A stretch of 64,000 nt of DNA. Source: Desarmillaria ectypa (Eukaryota; Basidiomycota; Agaricomycetes; Agaricales; Physalacriaceae). The notes beneath the pieces were generated by a model. It had not been told where the DNA came from. It ran no database searches and was given only the letters and a program-made list of their open reading frames with translations. Positions 33,862 through 46,704 of this stretch are shown here, in pieces. Both the position numbers and the translations under genes were made by a program. Each line of letters starts with the position of its first letter. The first letter of the stretch is position 1. The DNA is taken from contig JAUDYN010000004.1 of NCBI GenBank assembly GCA_030407005.1, positions 2,914,001-2,978,000 on the forward strand, given 5' to 3'.

Positions 33862-36800
33862 TGGCTTTACCCAGCTTCGCTCATGACCCTTGTACGTTTG
33901 ACGTTATCTTATAGCTTCTCTATCTTCCACTGTAATCCCACCATGTTTTGTCAGTGATCTCTTTCTGTATAGCCATGCATTTTGTTTTCTATCCGTCATG
34001 CCTTTCTCACAGATCTCATTTTCATATGTGATACTAGATATTATACCCGGCGCTTACTAGTCCTGTTTATATCTATCATGATATTTTGGCCGGATGTTAT
34101 GCATTACGTTTGACACTCTCCTTCCGGCATTCGAAATTCAACTGCCACCACAACCCCGACCGCCACTCATACCTTTTCATGACTGAACTCACGAAACGTC
34201 TTTGTTACTGTTTTCACTGAAGCAACCGGTCTCTGACGCTAAGCCTGCGATCTGTACTTCCTCCCTTTGTCCAGTACCATATCAGGTCTCGTCCTGCCAT
34301 GCGTGTACTCTACGTTGTCAACATTTCTATGGTCTATGAGTCGAGGTCTAAATCTTTCGCTAGGACAGTCTATCCCTTGTGGTCTGATTATCCATGTTCT
34401 CGACAACGCCAATGACTGTTTACAACAATACACGGGCTAAAGCAGTTGACTTAATAACTATACATCCCTTCTCGGACCCAGGATGCATTATGTGCGACAA
34501 TGTAATGGCGCCTCTCGCACTATTATTGTACAGACACCAACATTCATGTTGAACCAGTCTGCTTTAGCGACTTCATGGTGCCAATTGCCAATCTCTGAGA
34601 TAACGTCCAGGGCACATTGACGCCGCCACCGAAGTGAGGCGCCTACAATGACCTTGTACCTCATGCCATACGTCAATATCTTCCTCCCAATCCTCGGACT
34701 CCCGGAGTAACTGCTTACTCAACAGTGCCACCGGTCATTTCTTGTGTGAAATTTCTGGAAGAGTCCTCAATCTAGCAAGTCGCAGCCAGTACCCCAGTGG
34801 ACGCTATGCAAAGAACTACCCATCCATCAACTACGGATAATCTCTCGTTGATGCTCCACGAGCTCGGCCATTGATGTCGGAGAATGTAACCGTGGACGTC
34901 GGGTCCGGTTCCATTGTACACGAATTGGGGCACTTCATGAAAAACTCTGGATCAACCGTTCGTGGTAAAACCGCCCCACACTCTCGGTCGGCATTCTTAC
35001 ACCGCTACCCTCGCCGCTGTGTTTCCCGTCGCCCCTTACGTGGAGATAGTGAACACTCCTAATGGGTGACCGTGGTCCATATTCTTGTTGATGAAGATAT
35101 GAAAGTCACCGCGATTCGGACTTTCGAAACGCGAGCCCTTCATTTCGGTGGTTTTCTTCGCTTGGTTAACAGGCAACTTGATCGGTGAAATGGTAGCAGT
35201 AAGAAGTTAACGCTTCAGAGATGAAGCGCTTTGAGTGAAAGATGCCATGGAACGAGTATACTTTTACTACCGCTTAGGGCTACTATCTTTTGCTTCGACA
35301 ATCCAGACTGAAGGCTTCTTCTGGTAGCCGTTCAGCTTTCTCGGAAATGACTCGCGGAGCCCGCTGACTTCGCTCCTTCTTGTGCCTTGCGGGTTTCTTC
35401 TCCTTGTAGAGATACTGCAAATGCCTTTCCCGACAAGAACCATAGGAGGAGACACATCGATGTATCCGACACTGAGAATGATATCAATACCTCTGCAGAA
35501 ATGAACTTCTAGACAGAAGACATGCTTTTTTTTCTATCTACGTGACGATATACTACAGACACGCGGATATCTTCTTTCGTCATATTGCGGTCTAACAAGA
35601 AGTAAAAAAAAAGACCACCCTGCTTTTCTTTCACAACATCCAATCGCAAAAGAACCACATTCGGCCACCTGGTGTTATCTGTAGACGCCAAAGACGAGAA
35701 GGTGAACATAGGTTGCATAACGGAGAAAAATAGAGCATTGGAAGCGCCGTATATGCTTATACCAAGTTCGTCCAGAACATGCAATTTACATTGCGGGTGA
35801 TTAGCTCAAGTGATGCTTAAACAGACTTCATTTAGATATCTTGAGCTTAGGCTTTCATATAACTTTCATATGAAGATGTATCCTTTCAGAGCCTTTCAGA
35901 GCCCGAGGTCAGCGAGATTAATGAACAGTTAACAAGGCAGACCGTCATGAACACATGATTGTGTCGATTTGGGACGTCCGCTTTCAAACGTTAATGTAGT
36001 TATTGATAACGAAACTCAGAACTCTTGCACGCCACATAAATCTTTATTTGACGGAAATGTCTGCAGTGTGCTGATCGGAGCTCTCTGGGCATGAAATGAC
36101 GCTTGATTTTGGCTGGTTTCTTCGACTACTTCGCTGTTCCTGAACCCTAACTGTGGTCTCTCTAAAATCTAAGTTGTAGATTGCACCTCGTTTCAGCTTT
36201 CTGCGGTCCGTCTGCTGATGCTATTTATTTTAAGTACGCAGGACTCATGGTCGGCTCGACATCAAAAGTTGAAGCACACAGCAGCATCCTCGTTATCTTT
36301 TCTTGTCGCGTCTACGGTCTCCGCACATTAAAAGTCTGAGGCCATTGATACCCTTGCAATCGATGATCAATGGACAGTGACCCTATGATCAACTTCTGGC
36401 AATCGATCGAACGATGATTCGTATCTCGTTCGGTACCTCTGCTTTTTCTTAGTAACACAACGGGCACATGATAAGGGTGTACACTCGAGAGAGTTTTCGT
36501 TTGCCAAGGACGAATGTAAGACTGGCCAAAGGTCGAGGGGACATCAAACGAGCCCCGTGGCCACTGGTCAGACAATGTATTGAAGGCGACAGCATTTGCC
36601 GAAGTTCTGTCTTGGGGGCCCTCACTACCGTTGCACCTGAGTATTGCACCTGAGAATCGTATCTGTTTTACAGCAGATATCAAGGAAGCTGTTCCTCGCT
36701 ACCTTTCGCCACCGTAACCGGTTTGGGTGACGTTGAGGGCTCTTCACTTGGAGAATCACTACATTTCATCGAGGTCTTCCTGTCCTTAACCGAGAAGACA

Positions 36801-39800
36801 GGATTGCAATATTCTATTGAAGACCATGAGTCGAGAGGCTTGACCCTGAGGTGGTTCAACGGCTGCATCAAATGATAAGCAGGCATACGAATTAGCCCGG
36901 TTTGGGTTTCCGGGAGACGCTTATTTGTGCCTTGGAAGCACTTCGTACATTACGATCATTATAGACCATATTCCGCTATCAAATGCCGAGATTTATTGGC
37001 CCTGCACGATGAGAGCTTTGTCGATAGTCGTCACAGAGAACTCACTTTGACGTTCACTCTAAAATGCAAGTATTTCAGACTTGTTCCTTAACTGGCAGTC
37101 TGAGATAACGATCCGTCACACCTGCTGCGGCACACATCTTTTGGCCATACCGCAAACTGGGCAGTGTGGTGATGAAAAGAACAGAAGTGTGGCGTCCGTT
37201 GCTTGCAGTCAGATGACATCTCCTAATACATGCACCTGGGAAAGTTCTGAGAAAGATACTTGGACGGATTCGTTAATCGCAGTCTTTCAGTTCGGCTAAA
37301 TTCCCGAAAGATTCGCATGGCTTCGCAGGACTAAGTCCATCTGCTATGGCCAAAAACGCTGGTCAAGACCACGGTGCTCCAAGAAGAGATTTCAACGAGT
37401 CTACAGATCAGCTGAAAATAATGAAGAATAATTTCAAGTATTGGCACTTGACGAATTTGATGTTGATTCAATGAAAGTCACACGAAGGCAAGGGAAGATC
37501 CGGAATACTCCTGAATAATCTGCTGAACAGATAACAGCCTGGCATACTAGGGAGACGTTTAGAAAAGGCAATATATCGCCGTATGCCTTGGAATGTCAGT
37601 TTCGGAGGGGCCTAATACGCCCGGAAGTGGGAATGCAAGCAACGTTAGCCGGTACAAGGGAAAACGACATCGGTCACCCTATGGGCTCCCAAGAATCGCA
37701 TCAGCAAACCAGTCACTGGTCCATGTGAGGTAGGACTACGTCAGCGGGGAGGTGACAAACACGTCCACGTATACTTCCAAACTTTAGAATCTGCGTAGAG
37801 CCGCGGAGGGTTAGTACAATCAAGAAATTGTCACAGCTCTTACGTTCGAAATTGAGATACCGAACTTCTTATTTCCCTCAAGCGGTTACTCGTTGCTTGC
37901 GATAGGCTGTTAGGCCATCAGGAAGGCGACTATAATGACCGGGGCAAAGATAGAACCGCTAGTCAAGTTAGAGCGTTATGTTATATTGCCCAAGAAGCAC
38001 AACATTGAGTAGATTCGCGAAGTAAGGTTCGATTGAATGACGACAATAGCTATGAGTCATATACTTGCCTGTAGGAAACGTTTCTTCTACGAGACGCTGG
38101 GCCACTTATCGTCCGGTTCCAGTCCGACGAACTGCATGGCTGAGCCCGTGGGCTTGGGAATCAGAATTCCGCGGTCAGATAAAAAGAACAGATGAGAACG
38201 GCCCTTGGCTCTTGACGTATTAAACCAGCCAAATCAAATTCTTCTACACCTTTGATTGCAATCTGTGAGAGCAAAGAACTGAAATAGATTAGTGCCTACG
38301 TAACTGAATAAAACGACGAAATCTGGTTGGAAAACTGAGGCCACATGCAAGACTTCTCAGAAGTGGAATAGACCGTAAAAACGGCGCACTTCTTGCTCGC
38401 TAATACACCTTGCTCATCGTCAATATGGATGATAGCTCTTTATTTAAGGTAAACATGGCCTAACCTTCCATCTGACAAGCAAGATAGTGCGGCCAATACC
38501 CATAATATGGTCTCTTCTTGAGAAGTCCATCATAAGATAACACGCGGCTGAAGAGAACCTCGAGTGAAGCCATACAAGTCAGCCGTAACATCCCCCCTTC
38601 TTTCCTGGTCCTTTAAACTCAGCCGGAGCTTCGTAAATGAGAGCAGTGAGTCGTGTCCAGAAACTATTGAGACACAGAGGGCGAGGGACTTTTTCTTACC
38701 CTACACGAGAGTTCCGAGAGACAGTCAATGCCAAAACTGTATAGAACGACTCGGAGGCTGAGTAGAAGCGCTCGAAGGTTCGAAAACTTTGATTAGGAGC
38801 TCTTGAATTACAGTAGCAGTTAGTGCCTCACAAAGACGTCGAGAAAATACGTTCTGACGAGTGCTGTTTGTACACCCATCGTCGTCGGCATACGAGTGGG
38901 CCAGGGTGAGAGTCAGGCACATTCGGCAACTTCCGAGCCGCCGCCGGTTTTACTATATACTTCGTTCTGTTCTAGTTCACTAGATTCCAGTGGAAGAATA
39001 TATTTTTCGCAGCGCCCAGCTTGAGCATTAATTCTCTCAGGTACTATCAGATTTATTTCTGCACGGAGCATACCCGGGAAAGTTTTTGAAAATCCAGGTT
39101 ATTATCTCTTGCGCTTGGGGCAGAGAAAATGTTCAGGGAAGGCCGATCTTCAAAGAATATGGCAATAAGGCTAACAAGCAACTGACCGTTGTCGTTGAAG
39201 CAGGTTGAAACGTAACGTTGCGATATGGGCCGATTTCAATTAGGTGTCTGCATACTATAGCTTTCACATTACTATTTATCGACATCCTGAGGTCGGAGTA
39301 GAGTAAGTTATGTTTTGCTTTTCCAAAAGCATATTGAACATACTCCGCAATTACCGACTGTCCCTAAAACGGTAAAGATGATATAGAGCGAGCAGACATC
39401 GATTTATTTAGGAACATCGAAGGGTTTGTTGAACACAATGCTTGGGCTCACCTCAGTACGATGAGGCACTCAAAAGTGACATACGTGATGAATCGCGACA
39501 CTCTGGTGGTGGGAGATCCGCAAGCTAATGCGGGAAAAGAACAAGAAACCGGAGGACTGATAGCAGCGATGGGACAGGAGGAAATGGTAAGGTAGAAAAA
39601 TGGCGAGGGACCTGCGTTTATCCGGGTGAATGGAAACGATTCTCTTTCCTGCTGAAGCCCCTGTCTAGTCTAAGCTTGCCAAAAATATGGAGCTCGATGT
39701 GAACAACCTTAAACTGTCCCTGGAGAGGATGGCGGAGAGGTTCGACAGCGGGTCTATCCGCAGCTCATGTGTTCCATCTGGCGTCATTCTTGCACAGTGC

Positions 39801-40583
39801 AAGGCGAAAGCAACGGACAAGGAGAGACAAGGAGCACACATTTTTCATTTGGCTAGCTGTCAATGTTGGAATTGAAGTTGTGATCAGACAAAGAGTGTAA
39901 GGGAAGACTGACCATGATATCTGATATAAAAATTTGGTGCCTTGGAGCAATGAGACTGGGAGATCCAGAGCAACAGAAACAATAAATTTGACATTTTAAG
40001 TCCATAATCCATCGGCCATTCGATGGGAATTCATGGTTATCATCAACACTCTGTAAATTTCAGGAAACCGTTCGTTGAAAATGGATAATTGGGAATCGGC
40101 GGCATTCAGAACTCGGGAATATGCGACTCTTAGCTCGATTGGTCGTGAGCGAGTGAAAATGCGGAAGAAATGATTTGCCAGGAGAGTTGGTGAGATGCCA
40201 AGACTCGGAATGCTTCAGCATTGCTATCATCTACTATTCACGCCTAACCAAGTTGGGCGCACAATTGGAAGGATTGACAAAATGATCCCTGCCCGGCGGG
40301 CATTCTACGAGCGAGCAACGAGCAACAAGCATCCTCCCAATGATGTACATATCTCCGTATAGTAAGCTCGTTTCTCTGTTGTCTTCCGTGACCGAGGCCG
40401 AGCAGTCCTGGCGCGCATTACTGACGATCTAGACAGTAAAGATGCATTAGAATCGCGAGAACTGCGGTACAATGTCATGTACCTGCGCATATGCTGGACA
40501 TCACGGGGATAAGTACCTTTTGAGGGATGCCCATACGTCGAGCTGAACAGGTGTTACCTCCGCCGAAAGAGAAATGTTGGCTT
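33862..40583. other. 6.7-kb stretch without a supportable gene
   Basis: No open frame exceeds about 125 codons. The frames overlap on both strands, and none resembles a known family or joins to neighbours by plausible splicing. The start is the 3' flank of the kinesin gene. A short direct repeat (CCTTTCAGAG, twice) lies near 35883-35902. A piece near 34840-34950 contains HELGH twice in different frames, without the rest of a protease. I saw no terminal repeats or transposase. It could be decayed element sequence or non-coding RNA. Confidence 0.5.
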
Positions 40584-41489
40584 CTATGAAATGCGATCCT
40601 CCTGAAGTCGAACACGCTTCCTTTGGGGCTGTGGTTTTGTCTCTCGGATATCAACTTCCATGAGGTCGTCGTCAGAATCCTGGTTTGAGTTCCCTGCTTG
40701 GCTAGTCATTTTAAAAATCTGGGCGGGGCGGTCAGATGAGTATTGTTGTTACACCGAGGACATACATGAGATAAGAAGTGTGTAGCAATAATATTGTCCG
40801 AATCGAGGGCCTTTGCACCTTGAAAATGTGACTGCGCACTACGGAGTAGACCGTGATTTGATACATCTGGGAACGATGTTCAGTCATGCCTGGAGTAACA
40901 TCAAGAGACAGCATGCCATCATTGACACCATTAATAGACGGCTGCGACAAGTATAGAGATAAGAGCCCGGCATAGTTATGCAACACAGGATCATCTTGGT
41001 AGGGGAATGATGGAAGGTACCTAAACATGAATGAGTAAGTGAGAGTCATGCAAGCAGTTTAACATACAACTCCAACTCATCCAGAGCTTGCTTGAAATGC
41101 CCTGCCATGATTTGTCGAAGAATAACTTCCTTGAGAATCATTTCTCTCTGACGACGCGAGTCAGCCGCTGAAAAGATCCGTATACAATTACGGTCCTGGC
41201 CCACCTTGTCCGGTAACTGAAGCATCATCTCGCGAAGGAAAGCGAGCCTCTTGCTGGAACCGTGCTCATCAAAGGTCTCATCTCCAAGAATACGCACCGC
41301 AGTCGCCCACATCGTTGTCCAATGCATTTCCTTACATCGCGCCAGGATAGCCCATGCTTTTCTTGCCCGTGGGAGGTCATTTCTCAGTAGAGATAGCTCT
41401 AGGACGTCATAGAGCCTGCATATATGCACTTTACGTGCACTTAATCGAGGCCCTACATCAAGAGAGTGGAAGAGGAAGGGCGAGGACAT
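40584..41489 (-). CDS. Probable Pol I initiation factor, Rrn11-like
   Basis: Exons 41489-41068, 41020-40929, 40866-40766 and 40718-40584 give 249 residues. The protein is mainly helical, with TPR-like helices (KVHICRLYDVLELSLLRND, LPRARKAWAILARCKE, LKEVILRQIMAGHFKQALDEL, AQSHFQGAKALDSDN). It ends in an acidic then basic tail (QDSDDDLMEVDIRE, PQPQRKRVR) suggestive of a nuclear protein. The helical core resembles fungal Rrn11, a subunit of the core factor that recruits RNA polymerase I to rDNA, but I recall this family only roughly. The exon model is firm because every junction restores the helical frame. The function is moderately sure. It is divergent from the Laa2-like gene with 95 bp between starts. 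Confidence 0.6.
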
Positions 41490-41584
41490 CGAGGCTGGTG
41501 ATGGAAGTCGTAGACAAGCCTCACCAAACTGAATAAATTACTCTGAACGTCGATCTACCAACAGGTGCAACATACAGCCTATCC

Positions 41585-42766
41585 ATGGACGACGACATCA
41601 CCTTTGGCGTCTCTGTGTGGGGCTCAAGTGCTCCCATTACTATTCTCCAAGATAACCTCTTCGATGACCGGGTCCCTTCAACGACAGATCTCTTCCACCC
41701 CCAACCGGCAGACGACCATTTTGACGACTTTGACGACTTTGGTCCACCTGCTCAGGACTTAGCGCCCTCTGCTGAAGATGATGACTTTGGAGATTTTGGA
41801 GACTTTGATACCATGGGAAGTATACCGTCTGGTGACAGTTTTGGTGACGAACTGGGATTTGCAGTGGATGCGTCAATAGCAGGACCATCATCTTATACCG
41901 ACTGGGAACCGTTGAGACTGTGTCCTGCGCCGGGCAGATTACAGCTGGTGCAGGATATCGATGACATTCTGGGACCACTATGGCCTACAAGTATAGCAGA
42001 GGTTACCACGGATGATCCTATCCGAGAAATGGAGGGCATAAGTCAGATTCTTGTGACATCAGAAAGGTTTGCGCCTCCTGTCTGTATCATTATCATTCAC
42101 TCATTAATCATTAACACAGTCGCAATCTTTATAATATGCTGGTGCATTCACCCCCACCTACGAAACCACCGAATTGGATTCGTTCACGAATACGACGTCA
42201 GCATCTAATCGCCCTTGGCATTCCCGTCAATTTAGACGAGGTTCTTCCGCCCCATACAGGCGGTAAGGCCCTTCCTCCTTTGCACATAACTACTCGCCCA
42301 ATGTCTGCACCGCCAGGGCCCCGAGGTCCTCCCCGTCCCGGAAGCGTCACGGCTTCTGCGAGTAACTCGAGAGCAGGGTCTCCACGTCCTAATCACTCTT
42401 CTTTATCACACTTTGGCCCCAAACCGGAACTAGATGATTCCAAAATTCATCAACTTCTTGCGCTTGACTCTGGTGCGTATTTCATCTTTTTAATCCCCAC
42501 TAATCTTCTCCGCATTGCTGACACATGGCATTATAGACACCTTGACATTCCAACCTCTTCCGACGCTTCAGCGGTATCTAACGGAGCTACGGCAGCAAAC
42601 GGCGAATACTTCAGCTCGCTTGACCCACTTGCTGCAGAACCGAGACGCGTTACAGCAAGATGCCGAAACATACAATGGGTTGATCGCCGAACTGGTAGGA
42701 GAGGCGCAAAAAATAAAGACTGGCAAGGGGCGGGCCCCGAACAGACGGGGAAGTGGGATGATATGA
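41585..42766 (+). CDS. Laa2-like AP-1 accessory protein
   Basis: Exons 41585-42066, 42120-42472 and 42537-42766 give 354 residues. The N-terminus is acidic with repeated DDFDDFG and DFGDFG phrases, as in proteins that bind clathrin adaptor ear domains. A conserved block follows (RNLYNMLVHSPP, NWIRSRIRRQHLIALGIPVNLDEVLP), then a Pro/Arg/Ser-rich linker and a C-terminal coiled coil (LTELRQQTANTSARLTHLL, ETYNGLIAELVGEAQKIK). This arrangement fits the fungal family that includes yeast Laa2 (YBL010C), which works with Laa1 to bring the AP-1 adaptor to membranes. Family membership is by remembered layout. The exon structure is well supported. Confidence 0.65.
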
Positions 42767-44751
42767 CTTGTCTATCTGTCTGTGGCGAAGCGAAGCACAT
42801 TCATTCTTCCAGTCGTCTGCGCGACGCGAACCTCTACGCATGCTTATTGCGTGCGGCGACGTCTTGGGCGTTTCGATGTTGCGTTATGCTTTCGGTTCAC
42901 TCTTAGCATTCTTAGCGCTTCGCAAATGACAGAAAACGACAGTGATGAAAGGGTGTACTGTCCAAAGACCTACCGTTTGGAGGATGTAAACCGCATCTGT
43001 AACACGGCATGTCGTGACAACTCGGACCTCGGCATCGGGATATAATACATAGATCATGGTATAATGAAAAAGGGGAAGAGGTTAATCATTGTTATGGGAC
43101 CCTTGCTCGTAGTAGACCGGGGAGCAGAAAGGTGGCGTCCGGTAAACAACACATAAAACACGAGCTTTTTCTGTAATCATTGCAAATAAGGCCTTCGCGA
43201 ATACCGAAATGATAACCCTCGATAGCCTTTCTAAGGCGAAGTTACTGTCGATAACGATTGTAGTTTCGCCCGTCCGAAGGTGAACATCATTACGATTCAC
43301 CGGTTCAACTGAAACAAGGACCCCGCAAGTCACGGTGTGGCAAGATGAAAATCGATTTGTTACATGCCTACCGACATGCACAGTTGAATGCGAGTTCCTG
43401 GAGGTCAGGACAACCTACGTAGGACAAAGGAAATTAATTTGCCGAGGTCTTGCTTTCTGATAGGAAGCAATATATTCCAAGGGCGTTAGTTTGGTGTGAT
43501 TCAGAAAGACCTGGCATAAGATAGGATTGAATAGAGCCTCATTGGTCTGTACGAGAAGTTGGAACTGCTTTACCCAGGTACCGGGAGTTTTCCAAGCAAG
43601 GCTACGCGTGGTGTGGCGTCGATCGAAGACGGAGGAGGGTTGCCTTGACTGACCCGAAAGATAGTCTCGGTGTCAATGAGGATCAAGAGGTGTGTTACTA
43701 TTTCGCAGGACATCTGGCGCCGAATGGAATGGTTGCAGCATCCGTCTTGATCGAAGCCTGGGGTCAAAGCCGTGGACTCGGAATATTATGGGGTACAATC
43801 TGAGAAATAGAAAATAGGAAGAAATCAGGTAGCGCAAAGGCAAATCGCAAATACCGATAGATCTACTGGAGGAAGAGATGATTTCGGCGCAGTAACCGCA
43901 ACATGAATTAGGTTCTTAGCATATGACATTTAGGTTAGGAATCTTATTCCACGTATTTTATTTTTGGGATCTGATAAGGGGGAAGAGTGACGATCGAAAA
44001 CATAACATCGCGGAGATCAATCTCAGTTGGCGCAAGTGAGTCGACTACAGGCCTTAGACCCATCTAGAGACTGTCGTCGCAGGCCGAAATCCCTGCTAAT
44101 AGGACCTGTCATCGAGGGCCGAAAGATGATATGAAATACGCCAATTTATCTCATAGAGGCATCACTGCCGATGCTAAAATTGTTGTCGAACGGCAGGGAA
44201 CGACCAACCAGATTGCGTGTAGATGGTCGGGACTCGGGAGGCAGAGACATTACAGCCACCGCCAGATGAGGCAATCGTATGGCCTTTTCGGGTTAGCCGT
44301 TACCTGAGTTTTGTCATCGACTTGCTCAAAATACTACAAATCCCCTCGTGCTTTCATAGATTGAACTCGTGTCTTTAATATTCTCGCCGATCTACGGGGA
44401 TCATCTGTATTTTCGAATTAAACTTGATGCTCTTTTTTCACGGAACTTTGGTTTGGAGTTTCCGAATGCTTCTTGTCGGCATGCTTGCCTTGATGACGTT
44501 CCAAGAGGAAATTCGAGGTCGTACATACATGTACATTCATGAGAAGTGTGATTTGATTCTACCAGACACCATCAAGAGCCGGGATACGGGGAACGCTTAG
44601 ACTTTGCCAAGGCACCACCGCCTGCATGGATACTCCTCAGAAACTTTCCCGGACAGACACGTTCACATAATTATCAATGTCTTCGGCCAAGGGTGGATGG
44701 CTGCCGGTAGTGATCCTTGCCAAAAATGGAGGCGCCATTCAACGCGACAGA
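42767..44751. other. Intergenic region, about 2 kb
   Basis: Only short open frames (under 100 codons) with no recognisable family. No TIRs, LTRs or RNA genes were recognised. Its last part leads into the promoter of the small Cys-rich gene. Confidence 0.5.
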
Positions 44752-44825
44752 TATAAAAGCCTGCTATGTCGACACTCCACCACATCCCATTCTACAAGCT
44801 CTTCCCCCTCTCTCTCTTCACTGTG
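44752..44825 (+). promoter_or_regulatory. TATA box and pyrimidine-rich leader of small Cys-rich gene
   Basis: TATAAAA at 44752-44758 lies 74 bases before the ATG. It is followed by a CT-rich leader (CTCTTCCCCCTCTCTCTCTTC), typical of strongly transcribed basidiomycete genes. Confidence 0.55.
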
Positions 44826-45371
44826 ATGTGTTATTACCGACAGTGAGCTTCATTATCTCGCCCTCCCTCTCCTTTGTTACTGACTTTCATCCCTAGAGTC
44901 CGAAATTTCTACACAAGGTCAGCGTCGCGTCGCGTCTCCTTCGTCGACTCTATTGCTCATCTACTTTCCAGATGTAAACACGGCGTTACTTTGGTACGCA
45001 TCATCACAGGCATACCTCTACGTTACTGATAGCTATACTCGTCTCACCAGCCGGATCAGGAGGTATGTCATTAATTAGGCACTCGCAAAGATATACTCTG
45101 ACCTACATGCATAGATACGATGCAATCTCGTCAATTGCAAATTTAGCACTACGCACCCTGGCCATTGCAGGCCACCGACTTGCACCAAGAATTGTTGGCA
45201 ATAGTGAGTGTCTGGATACCCGACCGCGCGCCACCGTTTCTAATGCACCCGTACAGCCGACAATACCCTCAACAATATTGTTTGTTTTCATTCCTCAGCG
45301 GCGAGCTCGTCTGACGTATGTTGTTTCTAGCACCTAACATTGACGGGTATTGCCCACAGTGCCGGAAATAG
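44826..45371 (+). CDS. Small conserved Cys-rich peptide gene (3' part unresolved)
   Basis: Assembled from very short exons: 44826-44842, 44897-44917, 44972-44993, 45051-45062 (12 nt) and 45115-45203. Translation is MCYYRQVRNFYTRCKHGVTL, then PDQE, then IRCNLVNCKFSTTHPGHC and RPPTCTKNCWQ. This matches a family of small Cys/His-rich proteins with a pattern Y..C.H........C....C, CKFS..HP..C and C...CWQ that I remember as common in basidiomycetes; no function is known. Beyond 45203 the frame is problematic. The next acceptor (45298) gives YGELV and a stop at 45314. Downstream, 45333-45371 reads PNIDGYCPQCRK and a stop, which looks like the true family C-terminus, but no GT-AG combination joins it in frame. 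Either a single-base change has damaged the end or an unusual splice is used. Confidence 0.6.
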
Positions 45372-45670
45372 GCAACGTGGGCCCCCTCGAAGTCCCGCTG
45401 TATCCAACTGTCTGGCGCATTTTTGGCGCCAAATGATATATTATATACGCGTTTTCGTACACACTTACTAGTCACTTCTAATAGTTTGGTTCATCAAAGA
45501 ACGTATATGTAATACATCTTATCTATACTATTATCATACAAGGAAGCTGGATCTCAGTGAAGGAACAGGGAGGAATTCAATCCCGCCAAGCGTATGATCA
45601 AATCCTCCCAAGTTCATAATGACAAAACGGAGCGAAAGCCAAGGGGAAGAGACCTATCGAACTTGGGCAA

Positions 45671-46143
45671 TCAATCATCCCCAATGTTATGTTTTTTCTT
45701 GAGTTGGGCCAGTTCCTCTTCTCTCCGAGCAAGGTCAGCTTTTGCCGCGGCGGCGTCTTGCTTAGCCGGCATGTGGTAGAGTACAACAATATAACGTTCT
45801 TGGAGATGAAATCCGTTCAGATGATCAAGAGCATTCTTAGCCTGGCGTTCGACGGGTCAGCCGTGGTCACCGGGAGAGAAGAGAAACGCACGCACATCCA
45901 TAACATCATCAAATACGACGAACGCCGTGCCCTTCGTTTTTTGTTCATTCCCTATCCGTATTTGTCGAATTGTACCATAGCGTCCGAACAAATCATATAA
46001 ATCCTCCCCGGTGATTTGGTAGTTGAGATTTTTTACGAATAGGATGCGATTAGCGCCTGGGGGGAGCTATAGGAACCAACTGTCAGCTGAGCCGGGTTCT
46101 AATGGAATACAATGTCACTTACTGCTGGGCGTGGCACGGACAT
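45671..46143 (-). CDS. SF3b subunit p14 (SF3B6)
   Basis: RNA-binding protein of the U2 snRNP that contacts the branch-site region together with SF3b155. Exons 46143-46123, 46066-45896 and 45841-45671 give 120 residues. It consists of one RRM: RNP2 ILFVKNLNY, YDLFGRYGTIRQIRIG, RNP1-like KGTAFVVFDD, then DAKNALDHLNGFHLQERYIVVLYH, the characteristic p14 ending of the RRM. The C-terminal helix is AAAKADLARREEELAQLKKK. Length and order agree with human p14 (125 residues). The first exon encodes only seven residues. Confidence 0.93.
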
Positions 46144-46704
46144 GATGACGGTAAACAACTAAGAGAACAGCCTTATTTGCCAAGCAACAGAATCACAAAC
46201 ACCGGCGCCTTTCCTTACTGGGATTTCTGCGCCTCAGAGCCCTTGCAATTGCCATTGGAATCAGAAAAAAAAATCACACAAGTTTCCACCAGCGGTTCAC
46301 CGATACCGCAAGCAATATTTTGCTCAAACTATATCCGGTTTTTGGTTTCTTTAAATAAAAATTCTCATCCGAACAAGCTCGCGCCTTCCTGTCGGTATCA
46401 GCGTTCCGAACGGTCTGGCCACGGGTATTATTGAAAAAAAGACCCAAGTGGACGATATATACGGCGGGACGCAGCATCGCGACAGTCGCTTAGACTACGC
46501 GGCCGATGGCCTTTGAATGGGGCAATGGCGCCCGACATAGCAAGGATCCCGGTGACGACGTAGATGTCGGTGCCCATGGCTACTCGTGTGCCTCAAATCT
46601 GCTTAAAGTGACATGGCCCGCCTTCCCTCTTTCCCCCTCGCAACAGTGCTGGCCACTTCTTGCAAGCGCGTCAACTTGGGTGCTGGCCACCACAAATCAG
46701 ACCG
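46144..46704. other. Intergenic region, about 560 bp
   Basis: Between SF3B6 (minus) and the membrane protein (plus). Frames are open upstream of 46705 in two registers, but no clear exon could be joined. Nothing else was recognised. Confidence 0.45.

Noticed and set aside
34840..34960. Two HELGH sequences suggesting a zinc metalloprotease
   Set aside because: They lie in different frames about 70 bases apart, and no other protease sequence surrounds them. Chance or deep decay is more likely.
37840..39745. Several GTTCGA-like sequences considered as tRNA T-loops
   Set aside because: No matching acceptor stem, D-arm or anticodon arm could be built around any of them.
42136..42906. 256-codon frame overlapping the Laa2-like gene
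   Set aside because: Its first half is the true second exon. The rest reads through the intron at 42473-42536 into the wrong frame of the last exon.
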